Source of the DNA: Rhodospirillales bacterium
GTDB taxonomy: Bacteria > Pseudomonadota > Alphaproteobacteria > Rhodospirillales > Magnetospirillaceae
NCBI GenBank assembly: GCA_015654615.1
Contig: JAATGN010000133.1
Coordinates: forward strand, 1-35,904
Direction of reading: 5' to 3'
Length of the DNA stretch: 35,904 bases
The notes below the pieces were generated by a model. That model ran no database searches. It had not been told where the DNA came from and worked only from the letters and a program-made list of their open reading frames with translations. Of the stretch, positions 23,613 through 31,881 are shown piece by piece (within the stretch, counting starts at the first letter, position 1; every line of letters starts with the position of its first letter). Made by a program: the position numbers and the translations under genes.

Positions 23613-23821
23613 GGTGCCAGCTCCGGTGCATTGCACTTTGGGCACGGCTGAGACAGCGCCTCCCGCTTGGTGCCGAATCTCACCCATCCATGGTTATGTC
23701 CGCACTTGAGACACTTGAGGCGCACCATCATCGGGAACTCTTCGCAACATCCGCCGGCATCGACGACATGCATCAGCACGCGGCGCGGACGGCGTGGCGC
23801 ATCGGGGAATAGATCAGCCAT
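23609..23821 (-). CDS. Small zinc-ribbon-like protein
   Basis: A 70-residue protein with two cysteine knuckles: CLKCGHNHGW and CPKCNAPE, about 20 residues apart, as in a zinc ribbon. An extra CC pair lies in DAGGCCEEF. Probably a nucleic acid- or protein-binding regulator; no specific function can be given. ATG 23821 overlaps the upstream gene by 8 bases. Confidence 0.7.
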   Translation of the reverse strand: MADLFPDAPRRPRRVLMHVVDAGGCCEEFPMMVRLKCLKCGHNHGWVRFGTKREALSQPCPKCNAPELAP

Positions 23822-24104
23822 GTTGACCCCTCCCATCGCTCGCCGTATTGACGATGGCAACGACATCGTGCCAGCCGAGGCCAGCCGCAATCGCCTGCTC
23901 AATCACCATTCGCACCGCCTCGGCCGGCTCGACCTGGCGCGGATCGGCGGCCAACTCGGCCAGCACCACGCGGCCGGCGGCCAGGCGCAGATTCTTCATG
24001 CAGGTGCGGACCGGGTCGGCCCGATCGGTGCGGCCGAGCGCATTCGCGAGAGCCGTGGCGGTGACCTCCAGTTCGAAAATCCGTTGCACAAGCGGTGTCA
24101 GCAT
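23814..24104 (-). CDS. Unknown small helical protein
   Basis: A 96-residue protein, mainly helical (ELEVTATALANALGRTDRAD, AGRVVLAELAADPRQ, AVRMVIEQAIAAGLGWHDVV). No recognised domain. It is the first gene after a 94-bp gap and begins a run of overlapping genes that leads to GemA. Confidence 0.6.
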   Translation of the reverse strand: MLTPLVQRIFELEVTATALANALGRTDRADPVRTCMKNLRLAAGRVVLAELAADPRQVEPAEAVRMVIEQAIAAGLGWHDVVAIVNTASDGRGQHG

Positions 24105-24198
24105 CGCTTCACCTCATCGGTCGGTTGGCCTGGCATCATCAGGGCGGGGCGGCCAGCCCCCAGCCGACGCTCCGGCGCCGCAACGCCGGGCGTTTCGC
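24105..24198. other. 94-bp gap in the middle operon
   Basis: A GC-rich stretch without a gene between the DUF2786 gene and the 96-residue unknown. It contains short inverted repeats (for example GGCG-AAA-CGCC on the minus strand) but no clear promoter or T-tract terminator. It might hold a middle promoter or a processing site. Confidence 0.3.
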
Positions 24199-24930
24199 CT
24201 AAGTCAAATATCCGGCGATTCCTTGATTCCGACCGGCGACGGCGGCATTGATATCGACGTGACGGGCAGCGGCGGCGCCGGAACCTTTTTCGTTGTCAAA
24301 AGCTTTGGAGGCCCCCTTCACGGGAGCGAGGGGTTTGCTATCGAATTGGATGTTGCGGCGCGATAGCTCCTCCTCGACGGCACCGAGGGGAGACAACACC
24401 AACGCCTGATGATTACCTCCCTCGACCTTGGGGACGCGGCGCCACTGGATGGCCCACAGCTTGTCGGACAAAGCCGATACCAGCCCTTCTTGAAAGGCCT
24501 TGGTGGCTTCCCGCTTGGTGCGCGGGGAACGGCGGCGCGTATATTCCTTGGTCTTCTGGAAGTCCTTAGTGGCGGTCTTGATGTGATATTCCAGGAGGCC
24601 GTGCAGGTACTCGGCCACCAGGGCGTCATTCCAGCGACCAAAATAAACGACGCTCCACCGCCGGCCATTACCCTGATACCAAAGCTTGCAGTGGCAGAAG
24701 ATGGCGAGTTGGCCCCACAGGCTGTCCACCACGGTGCGGCCGCCGATCTCGACCGCGACCTGCTCGAACTCCAGGTCTGCGGTGTCCGATACGCCATGCT
24801 TCGAAAGAAGCTCCGCCACCTTCTCGGCAGCGGCCAGGGCCTCGGGTTCGGTACAACCGTTATGGATTGTCTTAGCCTTCAGGGCGCTGACGATTTCGCG
24901 CAGCTTGCGACGGGCGGCCAGGTCGGTCAT
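24199..24930 (-). CDS. DUF2786 domain protein of Mu-like phages
   Basis: A 243-residue protein. The N-terminal 45 residues (VSALKAKTIHNGCTEPEALA, AAEKVAELLSKHGVS) are a DUF2786 helical motif. The middle and C-terminal part, with WRRVPKVEGGNHQALVLSPLG and AFQEGLVSALSDKL, fits the companion domain usually found after it in phages. Function unknown. The same architecture is common in early regions of Mu-like phages. ATG 24930 overlaps the preceding stop by 4 bases. Confidence 0.8.
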   Translation of the reverse strand: MTDLAARRKLREIVSALKAKTIHNGCTEPEALAAAEKVAELLSKHGVSDTADLEFEQVAVEIGGRTVVDSLWGQLAIFCHCKLWYQGNGRRWSVVYFGRWNDALVAEYLHGLLEYHIKTATKDFQKTKEYTRRRSPRTKREATKAFQEGLVSALSDKLWAIQWRRVPKVEGGNHQALVLSPLGAVEEELSRRNIQFDSKPLAPVKGASKAFDNEKGSGAAAARHVDINAAVAGRNQGIAGYLT

Positions 24931-25334
24931 GCCGCACCGCCTTTCTCGACAGCCTGTTCGGCCTCCAGCATCGCCAACGTCCGCTGGAACCGTTCCTGGC
25001 TGGTCGAGCGTCCATGTTTTGACAGCCCGGCGAGCAGGATATTGATGGGGCCAGGTCGCTGGGCCAGCCAGTCACACCAATCCAGCAAGGCGTCTTCCGC
25101 GTCTTTGCTGGTAGCGGCCTCGGGGATGCCGGGAACCAGAAAAACGCCAACCTCATGCGAATGACGGGACGCCGCCATGATCATCCGGTGCATCGTCGCC
25201 GATCGCCCTTTGGCGAAGGCGAGAGCGCCCGAAGGCACCGATATGCCAATACCGATCTCACCAGAGCGATAGCAGAAGGCATAGCTCTCCGGTTCTCCCA
25301 GTGGAGCCATAGCCTTGATGGGTGAGGCCTTCAT
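24927..25334 (-). CDS. Unknown phage protein
   Basis: A 135-residue protein. A short N-terminal part with ESYAFCYRSGEIGIGISVP and GALAFAKG looks like a small beta fold; the C-terminal half is helical (EDALLDWCDWLAQRPGPINI; SQERFQRTLAMLEAEQAV). No recognised family. It overlaps both neighbours by 4 bases, so is translated with them. Confidence 0.65.
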   Translation of the reverse strand: MKASPIKAMAPLGEPESYAFCYRSGEIGIGISVPSGALAFAKGRSATMHRMIMAASRHSHEVGVFLVPGIPEAATSKDAEDALLDWCDWLAQRPGPINILLAGLSKHGRSTSQERFQRTLAMLEAEQAVEKGGAA

Positions 25335-25663
25335 GACGCACCGCCTTCCACCACTTCGCCGCTCTCACCAGGAGCATTCGTTCGGTCCCATGCAAGCGCC
25401 GCATCCAGTGCCAGGGCGGCGATCTTGATCAGGCGGTCGCGGTAATCGGGGAAGGGGTAACCTGCGCAGTCGATCAGGCATTCGACGGATACGGCGAGTT
25501 CTTGATAGCGGCGGATCTCCGGGTACTTGGAGTCCTCCGCATGGCGATCACTCAGCGAGCGCTGTTGGTCAGCAATATCTTCCAGTACCCCGACCAGATG
25601 GGCCGTCGTGCTCTCGTGTTCTTCCGGCGGGTACATGATCGCTTCGAGGGTGTAGGTTTTCAT
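25331..25663 (-). CDS. Unknown phage protein
   Basis: A 110-residue, acidic, mostly helical protein (ATG 25663). Segments: TTAHLVGVLEDIADQQRSLS, RRYQELAVSVECLIDCAGYP and LIKIAALALDAALAWDRTNA. The latter resembles phage proteins of unknown role that end in a similar AALALDAALAWDR helix. No function assigned. Confidence 0.65.
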   Translation of the reverse strand: MKTYTLEAIMYPPEEHESTTAHLVGVLEDIADQQRSLSDRHAEDSKYPEIRRYQELAVSVECLIDCAGYPFPDYRDRLIKIAALALDAALAWDRTNAPGESGEVVEGGAS

Positions 25664-25680
25664 TGCAGGTTGCCTTTCGC

Positions 25681-25935
25681 TCAATGGGCGTACTCGTCTC
25701 GCGTGAGGTAGGGGAAGAAGCCGAGAGCCCGCGACCAACTGAGTTTTTCCCCGCAGGCAAGGACCCAGTCGGGCTTCCCAGCCCCGACCAGGACATGAAA
25801 TCCAGGCGAGCCGATGGAAGGGCAATCGGCCAATTCCGGGCGATATGCGGCGAGAACCGCGGTGAGTTCCACCGATCCGCCGCCCTCTATCGGGAACCGG
25901 ACCATGGTTTTATTGACGATCTTGGCGTTGAACAT
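25681..25935 (-). CDS. Unknown small phage protein
   Basis: An 84-residue protein starting at ATG 25935. It reads like a compact beta/alpha fold (MVRFPIEGGGSVELTAVLAA, then PSIGSPGFHVLVGAG). No family recognised. It lies 10 bases after the DUF3164 gene. Confidence 0.6.
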   Translation of the reverse strand: MFNAKIVNKTMVRFPIEGGGSVELTAVLAAYRPELADCPSIGSPGFHVLVGAGKPDWVLACGEKLSWSRALGFFPYLTRDEYAH

Positions 25936-25945
25936 CGCATCCTCC

Positions 25946-26812
25946 TCACGCCGCTGTTTCGTCGTAGTTGGCCAGCAGTGCGGCCGACACGGTGTCGAGA
26001 TGCTGGTTGAGGCGGCGGATCGCCCAGGTCACCTGGCCGACCAGGTCAAGGCCCTCGGGGAAGACATCCCCAAGCTGATCCAGTTCGCCCTTGATGGCAG
26101 TGAAGGCTGCATTGGCTTCCTCGACCTGGCGGCGCAGGCTCCGGCGCATGAGGGCTTCCGGAGTGGGATGGGCGGCGGCAATATCGAGAGGGATCAACGT
26201 CATCTTGCCGTCGACTCCCTTGCGGTAGAACCGGATGTAAGTGGTGGTGTCGCGCACGTCCTCGGCATCGTCGATAGCCTTGACGATCTTGCTCCAACGC
26301 GGATCCGGGATTTCTAAACGACGGATGGCGCGCAGCATGTCGGCGTCCACCTTGCCTTCCTTGTCGACGCGGAAGGCCTGATTGACCAGCGGCATCAGGA
26401 CCGGCCCGGCAGCGGCGGCGTTCTCCTGGATCATCTCGTCCAGCAGCTTCTTGGCCACCTGCAGTTCAACGCCAAAAGAGACATGCTTGCCGATCGCGAT
26501 CTTGATCTGCCGCTCACCGTCCAGGCTGGTATAGGTGCGGTTGCCCTGGAAGTTGGGATCACGGGTCACCCCATATTCCTCGGCCAATAGGGCGTCGAAG
26601 GCCGCCAGATCAGCACGGCTGTGGCCGTTGAACCGGGCGATCTCTGCCGAGAGGTCGAGGGCGTAATCGGTCAGTTCGTAAGTGGTTTCGTGCCGGAGAA
26701 GATCCTGTCTCTTGATGTTGGCGACCGGCACCAAATTGCCGCCCTGGCCAGGCAGATAGGGGGCGCCATTGACCTCGACGGCGGCCGGGATCGTTTTTCT
26801 TGTATGGGTCAT
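25946..26812 (-). CDS. DUF3164 family protein
   Basis: A 288-residue protein. Residues up to about 200 have the DUF3164 pattern: DLSAEIARFNGHSRADLAAF, KIAIGKHVSFGVELQVAKKL, LVNQAFRVDKEGKVD and RAIRRLEIPDPRW. This family is typical of the early region of Mu-like phages; function unknown. The last 75 residues are an additional helical region. Start: ATG 26812 has AAGG eight bases upstream; a GTG (26821) and ATG (26818) lie just ahead but are too close to it. Confidence 0.88.
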   Translation of the reverse strand: MTHTRKTIPAAVEVNGAPYLPGQGGNLVPVANIKRQDLLRHETTYELTDYALDLSAEIARFNGHSRADLAAFDALLAEEYGVTRDPNFQGNRTYTSLDGERQIKIAIGKHVSFGVELQVAKKLLDEMIQENAAAAGPVLMPLVNQAFRVDKEGKVDADMLRAIRRLEIPDPRWSKIVKAIDDAEDVRDTTTYIRFYRKGVDGKMTLIPLDIAAAHPTPEALMRRSLRRQVEEANAAFTAIKGELDQLGDVFPEGLDLVGQVTWAIRRLNQHLDTVSAALLANYDETAA

Positions 26813-26824
26813 ATGCATCACCTT

Positions 26825-26986
26825 TCAGCGGTCTCTGATGGCGCCGGAACGGGCGATCCGCTCGGCATTGGGAATGGTCGGGGATTGAGACAAGCGGCAG
26901 CAGGCGCAGCGGACGCAGACCGCCACGAGAAAGAGGGCGGCAGCGGCCAGCAGCTCCAGCCACAGGACGAGGTCGGTCAGCCACAT
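26825..26986 (-). CDS. Small single-pass membrane protein
   Basis: A 53-residue reading frame (start MWLTDLVLWLELL). It has one hydrophobic helix (VLWLELLAAAALFLVAVCV), then CVRCACCRL with four cysteines within a few residues, and a short basic tail. Its ATG (26986) overlaps the DnaA-like gene end by 10 bases. Too short for family assignment, but the overlap and clean membrane helix support it. Confidence 0.6.
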   Translation of the reverse strand: MWLTDLVLWLELLAAAALFLVAVCVRCACCRLSQSPTIPNAERIARSGAIRDR

Positions 26987-27438
26987 GTCTTGCCTCCATC
27001 GGCGAGACGCTCGGCGATCGGCAGGATGATGGCGATCGCCGCCGCCGGGTCGCGGCGGGCAAGAGCGATAAGAGCGACGCGCAGGGCGGTCACCACGCTA
27101 TTGGTCAGCAACACCGCCTTGGTGGTGTCATTCTCGGCTGCCGTCTCGGCCTCGATGGCCGCGCGGATCCGCTCGACCAGCTCGGGCAGGCCCTGCCGCT
27201 GATTCAACAGGGCCTGCGCCTTTTCGAGCGCATGCATGACCGTCGTGTGGTCGCGGTTGCCGAAAGCGCGACCAATCTGTACCAGGCTCGTGTCCGTCAT
27301 CTCGACGGCCAGCCACATGGCGATGTGGCGCGCCTCGACGATGGGGCGGCTACGCCGGTCAGAGGTCATCTCACGCGGCGGCAATTCGAACGCGAGGGCA
27401 ACGTGCCGCTGGATCACGGCAAGGGATACGGTCGACAT
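26977..27438 (-). CDS. Stand-alone DnaA domain IV-like DNA-binding protein
   Basis: A 153-residue protein. Residues about 5-80 match the C-terminal DNA-binding domain (IV) of the replication initiator DnaA: RPIVEARHIAMWLAVEMTD followed by the signature LVQIGRAFGNRDHTTVMHAL (55-71), which in DnaA reads GR.FGGRDHTTV.HA. The AAA+ ATPase domain is absent. The C-terminal half is helical and unrelated. It may bind DnaA boxes, competing with or recruiting host DnaA, or control phage promoters. Start ATG 27438 shares one base with the previous stop. Confidence 0.85.
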   Translation of the reverse strand: MSTVSLAVIQRHVALAFELPPREMTSDRRSRPIVEARHIAMWLAVEMTDTSLVQIGRAFGNRDHTTVMHALEKAQALLNQRQGLPELVERIRAAIEAETAAENDTTKAVLLTNSVVTALRVALIALARRDPAAAIAIILPIAERLADGGKTCG

Positions 27439-27752
27439 TATGCGGCCCTCCCGTTACGCAGGGTGATGACGGCGGCGGCCAGTTTGAGCAATTGCCCGGT
27501 AACGGAGCCCGGCACGTGGTCGCCATCCAGCACGGCGGCGGCGAGACCCACCGCTTCATCCAGGTCGACCGAGACCACCGCGGTATCGGTCTGCTTTCCG
27601 ATCTGGTCGGCGCGGATCGGGATGATTTCGCCGTCCATCGTGCGAATGACGCCGGCCGCGCCGTTTTTCCTGGTCACCTCGACGGTGCCGGTGCGCTCCC
27701 GGCCATCCTCGACGATGGTCACCGTCTGGCCGATATGCAGGGGGGCCGTCAT
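27438..27752 (-). CDS. Unknown phage protein with small beta-barrel-like N-terminus
   Basis: A 104-residue protein. The N-terminal half (MTAPLHIGQTVTIVEDGRER, TGTVEVTRKNGAAGVIRTMD) looks like a KOW/SH3-type small barrel; the C-terminal half is helical (GSVTGQLLKLAAAVITL). No family assigned. ATG 27752 overlaps the preceding gene by 4 bases. Confidence 0.6.
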   Translation of the reverse strand: MTAPLHIGQTVTIVEDGRERTGTVEVTRKNGAAGVIRTMDGEIIPIRADQIGKQTDTAVVSVDLDEAVGLAAAVLDGDHVPGSVTGQLLKLAAAVITLRNGRAA

Positions 27753-27982
27753 GCCGCACCGCCCTGGGGCCGGGACATTGACACCACGTTGTCCGGCAAG
27801 GCGTCCGGCGCCATGGCGACCGGCGAGATAAGCGACTGCTCGAGCGCCGCCGCGTCCAGGACCATATCCTGCAGCAGGTCGGCGATCCGTTGAACCGCGG
27901 TCGGCTCCAGGATCACGCCCGCGTCGGCGTACTTCAGAAAATGCTGGCGCAGGGCTGCGATGTTTTCACTGAGCATGGCCAT
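27749..27982 (-). CDS. Unknown small phage protein
   Basis: A 77-residue protein beginning MAMLSENIAALRQHFLKYAD. The first 50 residues are helical (QRIADLLQDMVLDAAALEQS) and resemble short proteins that follow MuB in related prophages, with a flexible tail. Starts six bases after the B-like gene. Confidence 0.6.
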   Translation of the reverse strand: MAMLSENIAALRQHFLKYADAGVILEPTAVQRIADLLQDMVLDAAALEQSLISPVAMAPDALPDNVVSMSRPQGGAA

Positions 27983-27988
27983 CCTCCC

Positions 27989-28972
27989 TCAACCAGCGCG
28001 AACCGAGCCATCGGGAGCCAGGTTCATCCAGGCGGCACGGAGATGTTCGACGGTGCGGTCTTGGCCCGCTCCCGCCGCCAGCACGTTGGCGCGCTTCATC
28101 ACCTTGTCGATGTTGCGGATGGCGCCGGGCTTCTTGGCCAGGGCGCGCAGGAAAGCGGACTCTTTTTCGTCGGAGACCCCCCAGGCGTCGATGATGATGT
28201 CCGCATCCGCGACACGACCGCCGGGGATGCGGACGCGGGTGCCAGCACGGCTATAGAGTTGGGAGTTGGAGTTGCTGACACCTTCCAGACGGGAGACGAT
28301 GCTTTCGTTGCCGCAAATGATGATGGCTAGGCCATATCGATCATTGAGGCACCTCAGTTGTTCCAAGGCCTCGGTGGTGACGAATTGCGCTTCGTCGATG
28401 ATCAGCAGGCCGCCCTTGCCGTCGACAAAGCGGCCGATGGCACGTGGCACTCGGGTGGCCGAGCGTTCCACTATGCCCATTTCGATGCAGATATCCTGCA
28501 GCAGGGCGGACGCGGTCTTGATGGCCGGCTCGGCCGTCACCAGCCAGACATTGCTGCTGCCGCGCCGATGCTCTTCCAAGCCCTTGGTCTTGCCGACGCC
28601 GGGTGACCCGATGATGACCGTAAACTCGCCAACCACCTGGGCATAAAGGCACGCATCCATCACTTCCTTGGACACCGAGGTGAGCAAAAAAGCCGGGGAC
28701 TTGATATTGAGCGGCGCCACCTGCGCCCGCGCCTCGCGTGAGGTGAGCCAGACCCGGACTTGAGAGGTGATCTTCTCGCCATTGCCGCCATAGGTGCCGC
28801 CCAACCAGTTGCTCAGCGTTCCAACCGGGAGGCCCACCAGTTTGGCAATCTGCGGATGGGTGAGCCCCTCGTCTTCCTTGATTTTCAGTGCCTCGGCGCG
28901 GATGGCCTGTTCGTCGGCCTCCATCTGTTCCGTGGCGGCGGGAGGTTGGGGTGCGGGGGCGATGACGTTCAT
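27989..28972 (-). CDS. MuB-like transposition ATPase (target DNA activator)
   Basis: A 327-residue AAA+ ATPase equivalent to MuB, which binds target DNA, delivers it to the transposase and protects phage DNA from self-insertion. An N-terminal HTH (about 38-57, LTHPQIAKLVGLPVGTLSNW) precedes the ATPase. Walker A is GSPGVGKT (122-129), Walker B LLIIDEAQ (189-196). RLEGVSNSNSQLYSRAGTRV covers the sensor/arginine-finger region. Lies 9 bases after the transposase gene, as in Mu. Confidence 0.93.
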   Translation of the reverse strand: MNVIAPAPQPPAATEQMEADEQAIRAEALKIKEDEGLTHPQIAKLVGLPVGTLSNWLGGTYGGNGEKITSQVRVWLTSREARAQVAPLNIKSPAFLLTSVSKEVMDACLYAQVVGEFTVIIGSPGVGKTKGLEEHRRGSSNVWLVTAEPAIKTASALLQDICIEMGIVERSATRVPRAIGRFVDGKGGLLIIDEAQFVTTEALEQLRCLNDRYGLAIIICGNESIVSRLEGVSNSNSQLYSRAGTRVRIPGGRVADADIIIDAWGVSDEKESAFLRALAKKPGAIRNIDKVMKRANVLAAGAGQDRTVEHLRAAWMNLAPDGSVRAG

Positions 28973-28981
28973 GATTTCTCC

Positions 28982-30937
28982 TCAGGGATTGTCGGAAACG
29001 ATACGCAGCAGCTGCTGGACGCCTCGGCCGAACACCTCGGCATCCTGACTGGCGATGGGAACTGGAGCGGTGACGGCAGTGGATTTCAGGGCGGTATTGC
29101 CGTGGTAGAGTCGGACCACCTTCGATTCGGGCCTGGCCTCTTCCTCGGCGTCCGGCTGGAGGGCGGCGACGGCGGCGGCGTCCAAGCGCCGCTCGGCCTC
29201 CAGCAAGGCCTTCTGGGCCTTGATCAAGCCCCGGCGGGCCTTCGCATGATCGCGGGCGGCGGTGATGTCGCGGAAGCCCACCGCTTCCAGGCATTCAGCC
29301 TCGCCCAGGAACACGCCGGCCTGGTCATAAACGTCGATCGATTTGACCAGGTCCTGGGGATCGAAGCGGATCACCACCGGTTGACCGCGATAGCCAAGCA
29401 GAAATTCCGCCCAGTAGCGGTTTCCGTGGAACCGCAGCGATCCGTCTTCCGCATGGGCGCGGATGCCCTCGGCGGCCAGCAGCAGCAAACGGCGCTGGTC
29501 GGGATTGGCCTTGCGGATCGGTGATTTCTCGTAGGATTCGGCGAAGGTTTCGTCGAATGACCGCCCGTTGCAGATCGCCGCACGCCGGCCGGGGCGGGCA
29601 TTGTGGCGAATCATTTCCACCGACAGCACCTTCAGGAAGTCGTCGAGCGGGATGGCCCGCGTGCCGTAATCTTCCGGCTTGGCGGTGGGATTGTTACCGG
29701 TATAGGCACCCTGAAAGGCCGGATGCCTCGAAACGCGGTCAGCCAGGTCGCGCCAGGCCCGTTCGATCGGCTTGCTCTGGCCGGCATAGGGTTCGACGAA
29801 ATGCACCTCGGACCCCATCAGCGTGATGACGCCGACCGGGTCTTCCGGCTTGATCTTGAAGCGATAACGATGCTGCGCGCCGGCCGTCATTGCCTTGTTG
29901 GCAAAAGCGCGCGTGTTATCAAAATAGATGAAATCGGGAATGCCCCAATCCGCGACCAGGTCGGCGAAGCACAGGCGGATGGCTTCGGTGTTCTCGCTCT
30001 TGTCGACCCGCCAGGCCAGCATTTTGCCGGAATACAGATCCTGCAGACCGACCATCATCGGCCGGCCGATGTCGCCATCCGGCCATTTGACGAACACATC
30101 GAACTTGTGGCCGTCGCCGTTGACGCCTTCCAGGGCGTGGAAGCAGGAACGATCGCGTTCCTGGGCCGGGAACATGCGCTTCAGGGCATCGTAGCCCTTG
30201 CGGGCGTAGACCAGGACCGGCGCCGGGATCTCCCGTTCGATCCGGCGCATCAGCGTGCGCAGGGTCGGCACCGCCCAATCACCCGATTTGACGGCGGGCA
30301 GATCCTTCAGGCGATCATAACAACTGGTGGCGGTCGGCTCGCCGAAGCGCAGGTAATCGCCCTTGAAGACATCCCAAGCCTCCGGATGGCAGTCGGCCTC
30401 CTTGCCGCCGTCCGTCGAATAGCGATCCGCCAGATACGGCAGCCAGTCGGATTTGTTCTGGCTGGCGACGCGGGAATACCAGCCCCAGATGCTGCTGGCC
30501 GCCACCTTGCGCTGTGCGGCGACCAAGGTGACGGCGACATCCTTGTTGACGCCGTTCCGAATCAACGTCTCGACCGCCTGCAGCGTTACCAGACGGGCCT
30601 TTGCCTTGTCCTTGGTACGGTCGCGCTGACGGGAGAACCAGGCCCACATGGCCGTGGCCACCACCTCCTCTTTGACCGTGGGGACCTCCGGCGCCGGAGC
30701 CTGGACGGCGACCAGCCGGGCCTGTGCCGTCGAGGGAAGAAGCGAATAATGGTACTCGACGCCACCGCCCCGGCCGGCACGCCGTCGCCACACGCCCAAG
30801 GGATGCGCGGCGGTGCATTCACGGTCGGCATCGTCCCATCCCTGGCGTTTGGCCAGCATCTGGACGGCGCGGCCGGTTCCCGGCAGATCCGCCAGCCCCA
30901 GCCCGGCCAGTTCGGCGCAGGTGAACCATTTTTTCAC
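28982..30937 (-). CDS. MuA-like DDE transposase
   Basis: A 651-residue transposase, about the size of MuA (663). The N-terminus (KKWFTCAELAGLGLADLPGT) is the end-binding winged-helix domain. The catalytic DDE triad is complete: D275 (VNGDGHKFDV), D340 (IYFDNTRA) and E392 (SKPIERAWRDL), nearly the same spacing as MuA (269, 336, 392). The C-terminal part has the expected beta-barrel and a helical tail that contacts the B protein. Start is GTG 30937, overlapping the upstream stop by 4 bases; a longer reading frame upstream is out-of-style arginine-rich shadow sequence. It drives integration and replicative transposition. Confidence 0.95.
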   Translation of the reverse strand: MKKWFTCAELAGLGLADLPGTGRAVQMLAKRQGWDDADRECTAAHPLGVWRRRAGRGGGVEYHYSLLPSTAQARLVAVQAPAPEVPTVKEEVVATAMWAWFSRQRDRTKDKAKARLVTLQAVETLIRNGVNKDVAVTLVAAQRKVAASSIWGWYSRVASQNKSDWLPYLADRYSTDGGKEADCHPEAWDVFKGDYLRFGEPTATSCYDRLKDLPAVKSGDWAVPTLRTLMRRIEREIPAPVLVYARKGYDALKRMFPAQERDRSCFHALEGVNGDGHKFDVFVKWPDGDIGRPMMVGLQDLYSGKMLAWRVDKSENTEAIRLCFADLVADWGIPDFIYFDNTRAFANKAMTAGAQHRYRFKIKPEDPVGVITLMGSEVHFVEPYAGQSKPIERAWRDLADRVSRHPAFQGAYTGNNPTAKPEDYGTRAIPLDDFLKVLSVEMIRHNARPGRRAAICNGRSFDETFAESYEKSPIRKANPDQRRLLLLAAEGIRAHAEDGSLRFHGNRYWAEFLLGYRGQPVVIRFDPQDLVKSIDVYDQAGVFLGEAECLEAVGFRDITAARDHAKARRGLIKAQKALLEAERRLDAAAVAALQPDAEEEARPESKVVRLYHGNTALKSTAVTAPVPIASQDAEVFGRGVQQLLRIVSDNP

Positions 30938-31398
30938 GGCCTCATCCCCTTTTTCGCGGCCCGCCGGGCGGCATCGAAGGCCCGGTCGAACTCGTCTTTC
31001 TTGTCGGCCATCTGCCCGACCTCGACCCATGGCAGGAAGCGGTCTTCGATGACGCTGCGACCGAACAGTTCCGCCGCCATTTGCAGCAACCGGACATCGC
31101 CGGTCGCATGGAGCAGCGCCAGGACGCGCAGCAGCGAAATGGTGTGATCTTCGCGGGATTGGGCGGCGTAAGCATCCAGGCTGCTGCGCGACACTTCTTC
31201 GCCCAGCCACTCGGACATTCGCCGGGCCACTTCGTCGCGCGGCCGGCCGCATTCCTTCAGCGTCTCGGCGACGGCCAGTGCGATCCGCTGGCGCAGCGAC
31301 GCGGCACGGACCCGCGTCTCTTCGAAGCGCCGCACCAAGGTCGGCGGTTCCCAACTGAAAAGGTCGGGGGTGCGAGAATCGCGGGGCGGACGGCGCAT
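30934..31398 (-). CDS. Conserved early protein upstream of transposase
   Basis: A 154-residue protein beginning MRRPPRDSRTPDLFSWEPP. The middle, RMSEWLGEEVSRSSLDAYAA followed by SREDHTISLLRVLALLHATG, is a pattern I recall from small proteins encoded just before the A gene in many Mu-like prophages. The core looks like an HTH-type helical fold. Function unknown, perhaps transposition control. ATG 31398 is five bases after GAGG; another ATG precedes it by three bases. Confidence 0.75.
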   Translation of the reverse strand: MRRPPRDSRTPDLFSWEPPTLVRRFEETRVRAASLRQRIALAVAETLKECGRPRDEVARRMSEWLGEEVSRSSLDAYAAQSREDHTISLLRVLALLHATGDVRLLQMAAELFGRSVIEDRFLPWVEVGQMADKKDEFDRAFDAARRAAKKGMRP

Positions 31399-31419
31399 CA
31401 TGCCCTCGCCAAAGTGCAA

Positions 31420-31457
31420 CCGGCCGCCATCACGTGTGGGGGCGTGATGACGGCCGG
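31420..31457. promoter_or_regulatory. Long GC-rich hairpin between divergent early genes
   Basis: A 15-bp stem with one mismatch: CCGGCCG-C-CATCACG (31420-31434) pairs with CGTGATG-A-CGGCCGG (31443-31457) across an 8-nt loop. It lies between the leftward gene starting at 31398 and the rightward gene starting at 31513. There is no T-tract on either side, so it is not a standard intrinsic terminator. A perfect TTGACA (minus strand, 31487-31482) lies just upstream, so it could be an attenuator or operator for the transposase transcript. Confidence 0.45.
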
Positions 31458-31512
31458 CCGGCTTTCCCTTATGGTCGGAGTTGTCAAAACACACGAACCG
31501 ATGGGGAAACCG

Positions 31513-31881
31513 ATGAATCCAGATGACGTGCTTGCGGTTTTGCAGGAGCACATCAACAAATCAATCGACGCCAAACTAATCCCCGCTTTGGGGTTGGTTA
31601 CTGGTGTCGAATTGGCTGTTGCCCACATTTTTAATTGCCTTCATCAGAAGGGCGTTTTGAGCCTCGATGAGGCCTTGCAGAGTCTTGCAGCAACACGCGA
31701 AGGGCTTCCCGAAGGCGCGGGTCCGGTTCCGGCAATGGCAATACGGCACATTGAAAGGGCTCTGGCGGACATTCGGGAAAAGAGACAAACTGCCGAGGCA
31801 GCCACGTCTGAGGGTTTTCAAACGACATTCCGAGTAATTCCCGGAGGTCTATCTGAAACAGAGCCCAAAGATCAGGATTGA
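31513..31881 (+). CDS. Rightward lower-GC gene inside the early operon (moron-like)
   Basis: A 122-residue protein on the opposite strand to all neighbouring early genes, with visibly lower GC than they have. Starts at ATG 31513 (GGGGA five bases upstream) or ATG 31501. It is helical: DDVLAVLQEHINKSIDAKLI, HIFNCLHQKGVLSLDEALQS, AIRHIERALADIREKRQ, with a tail FQTTFRVIPGGLSE. No family recognised. It is separated by 33 bp from the convergent ParB-like gene. Opposite strand, base composition and own upstream region suggest a late-acquired accessory gene, possibly expressed in the lysogen. Confidence 0.7.
   Translation: MNPDDVLAVLQEHINKSIDAKLIPALGLVTGVELAVAHIFNCLHQKGVLSLDEALQSLAATREGLPEGAGPVPAMAIRHIERALADIREKRQTAEAATSEGFQTTFRVIPGGLSETEPKDQD

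Noticed and set aside
24199-25334. Search for a Mu Gam-like nuclease inhibitor
   Set aside because: No protein in the early region shows a recognisable Gam pattern. The 135- and 243-residue proteins here do not support that name.
30938-31354. N-terminal extension of the transposase frame to 31354
   Set aside because: The extra 139 residues are arginine/proline-rich shadow sequence of the upstream gene. The GTG at 30937 with a 4-bp overlap starts a MuA-like N-terminus of the right length.
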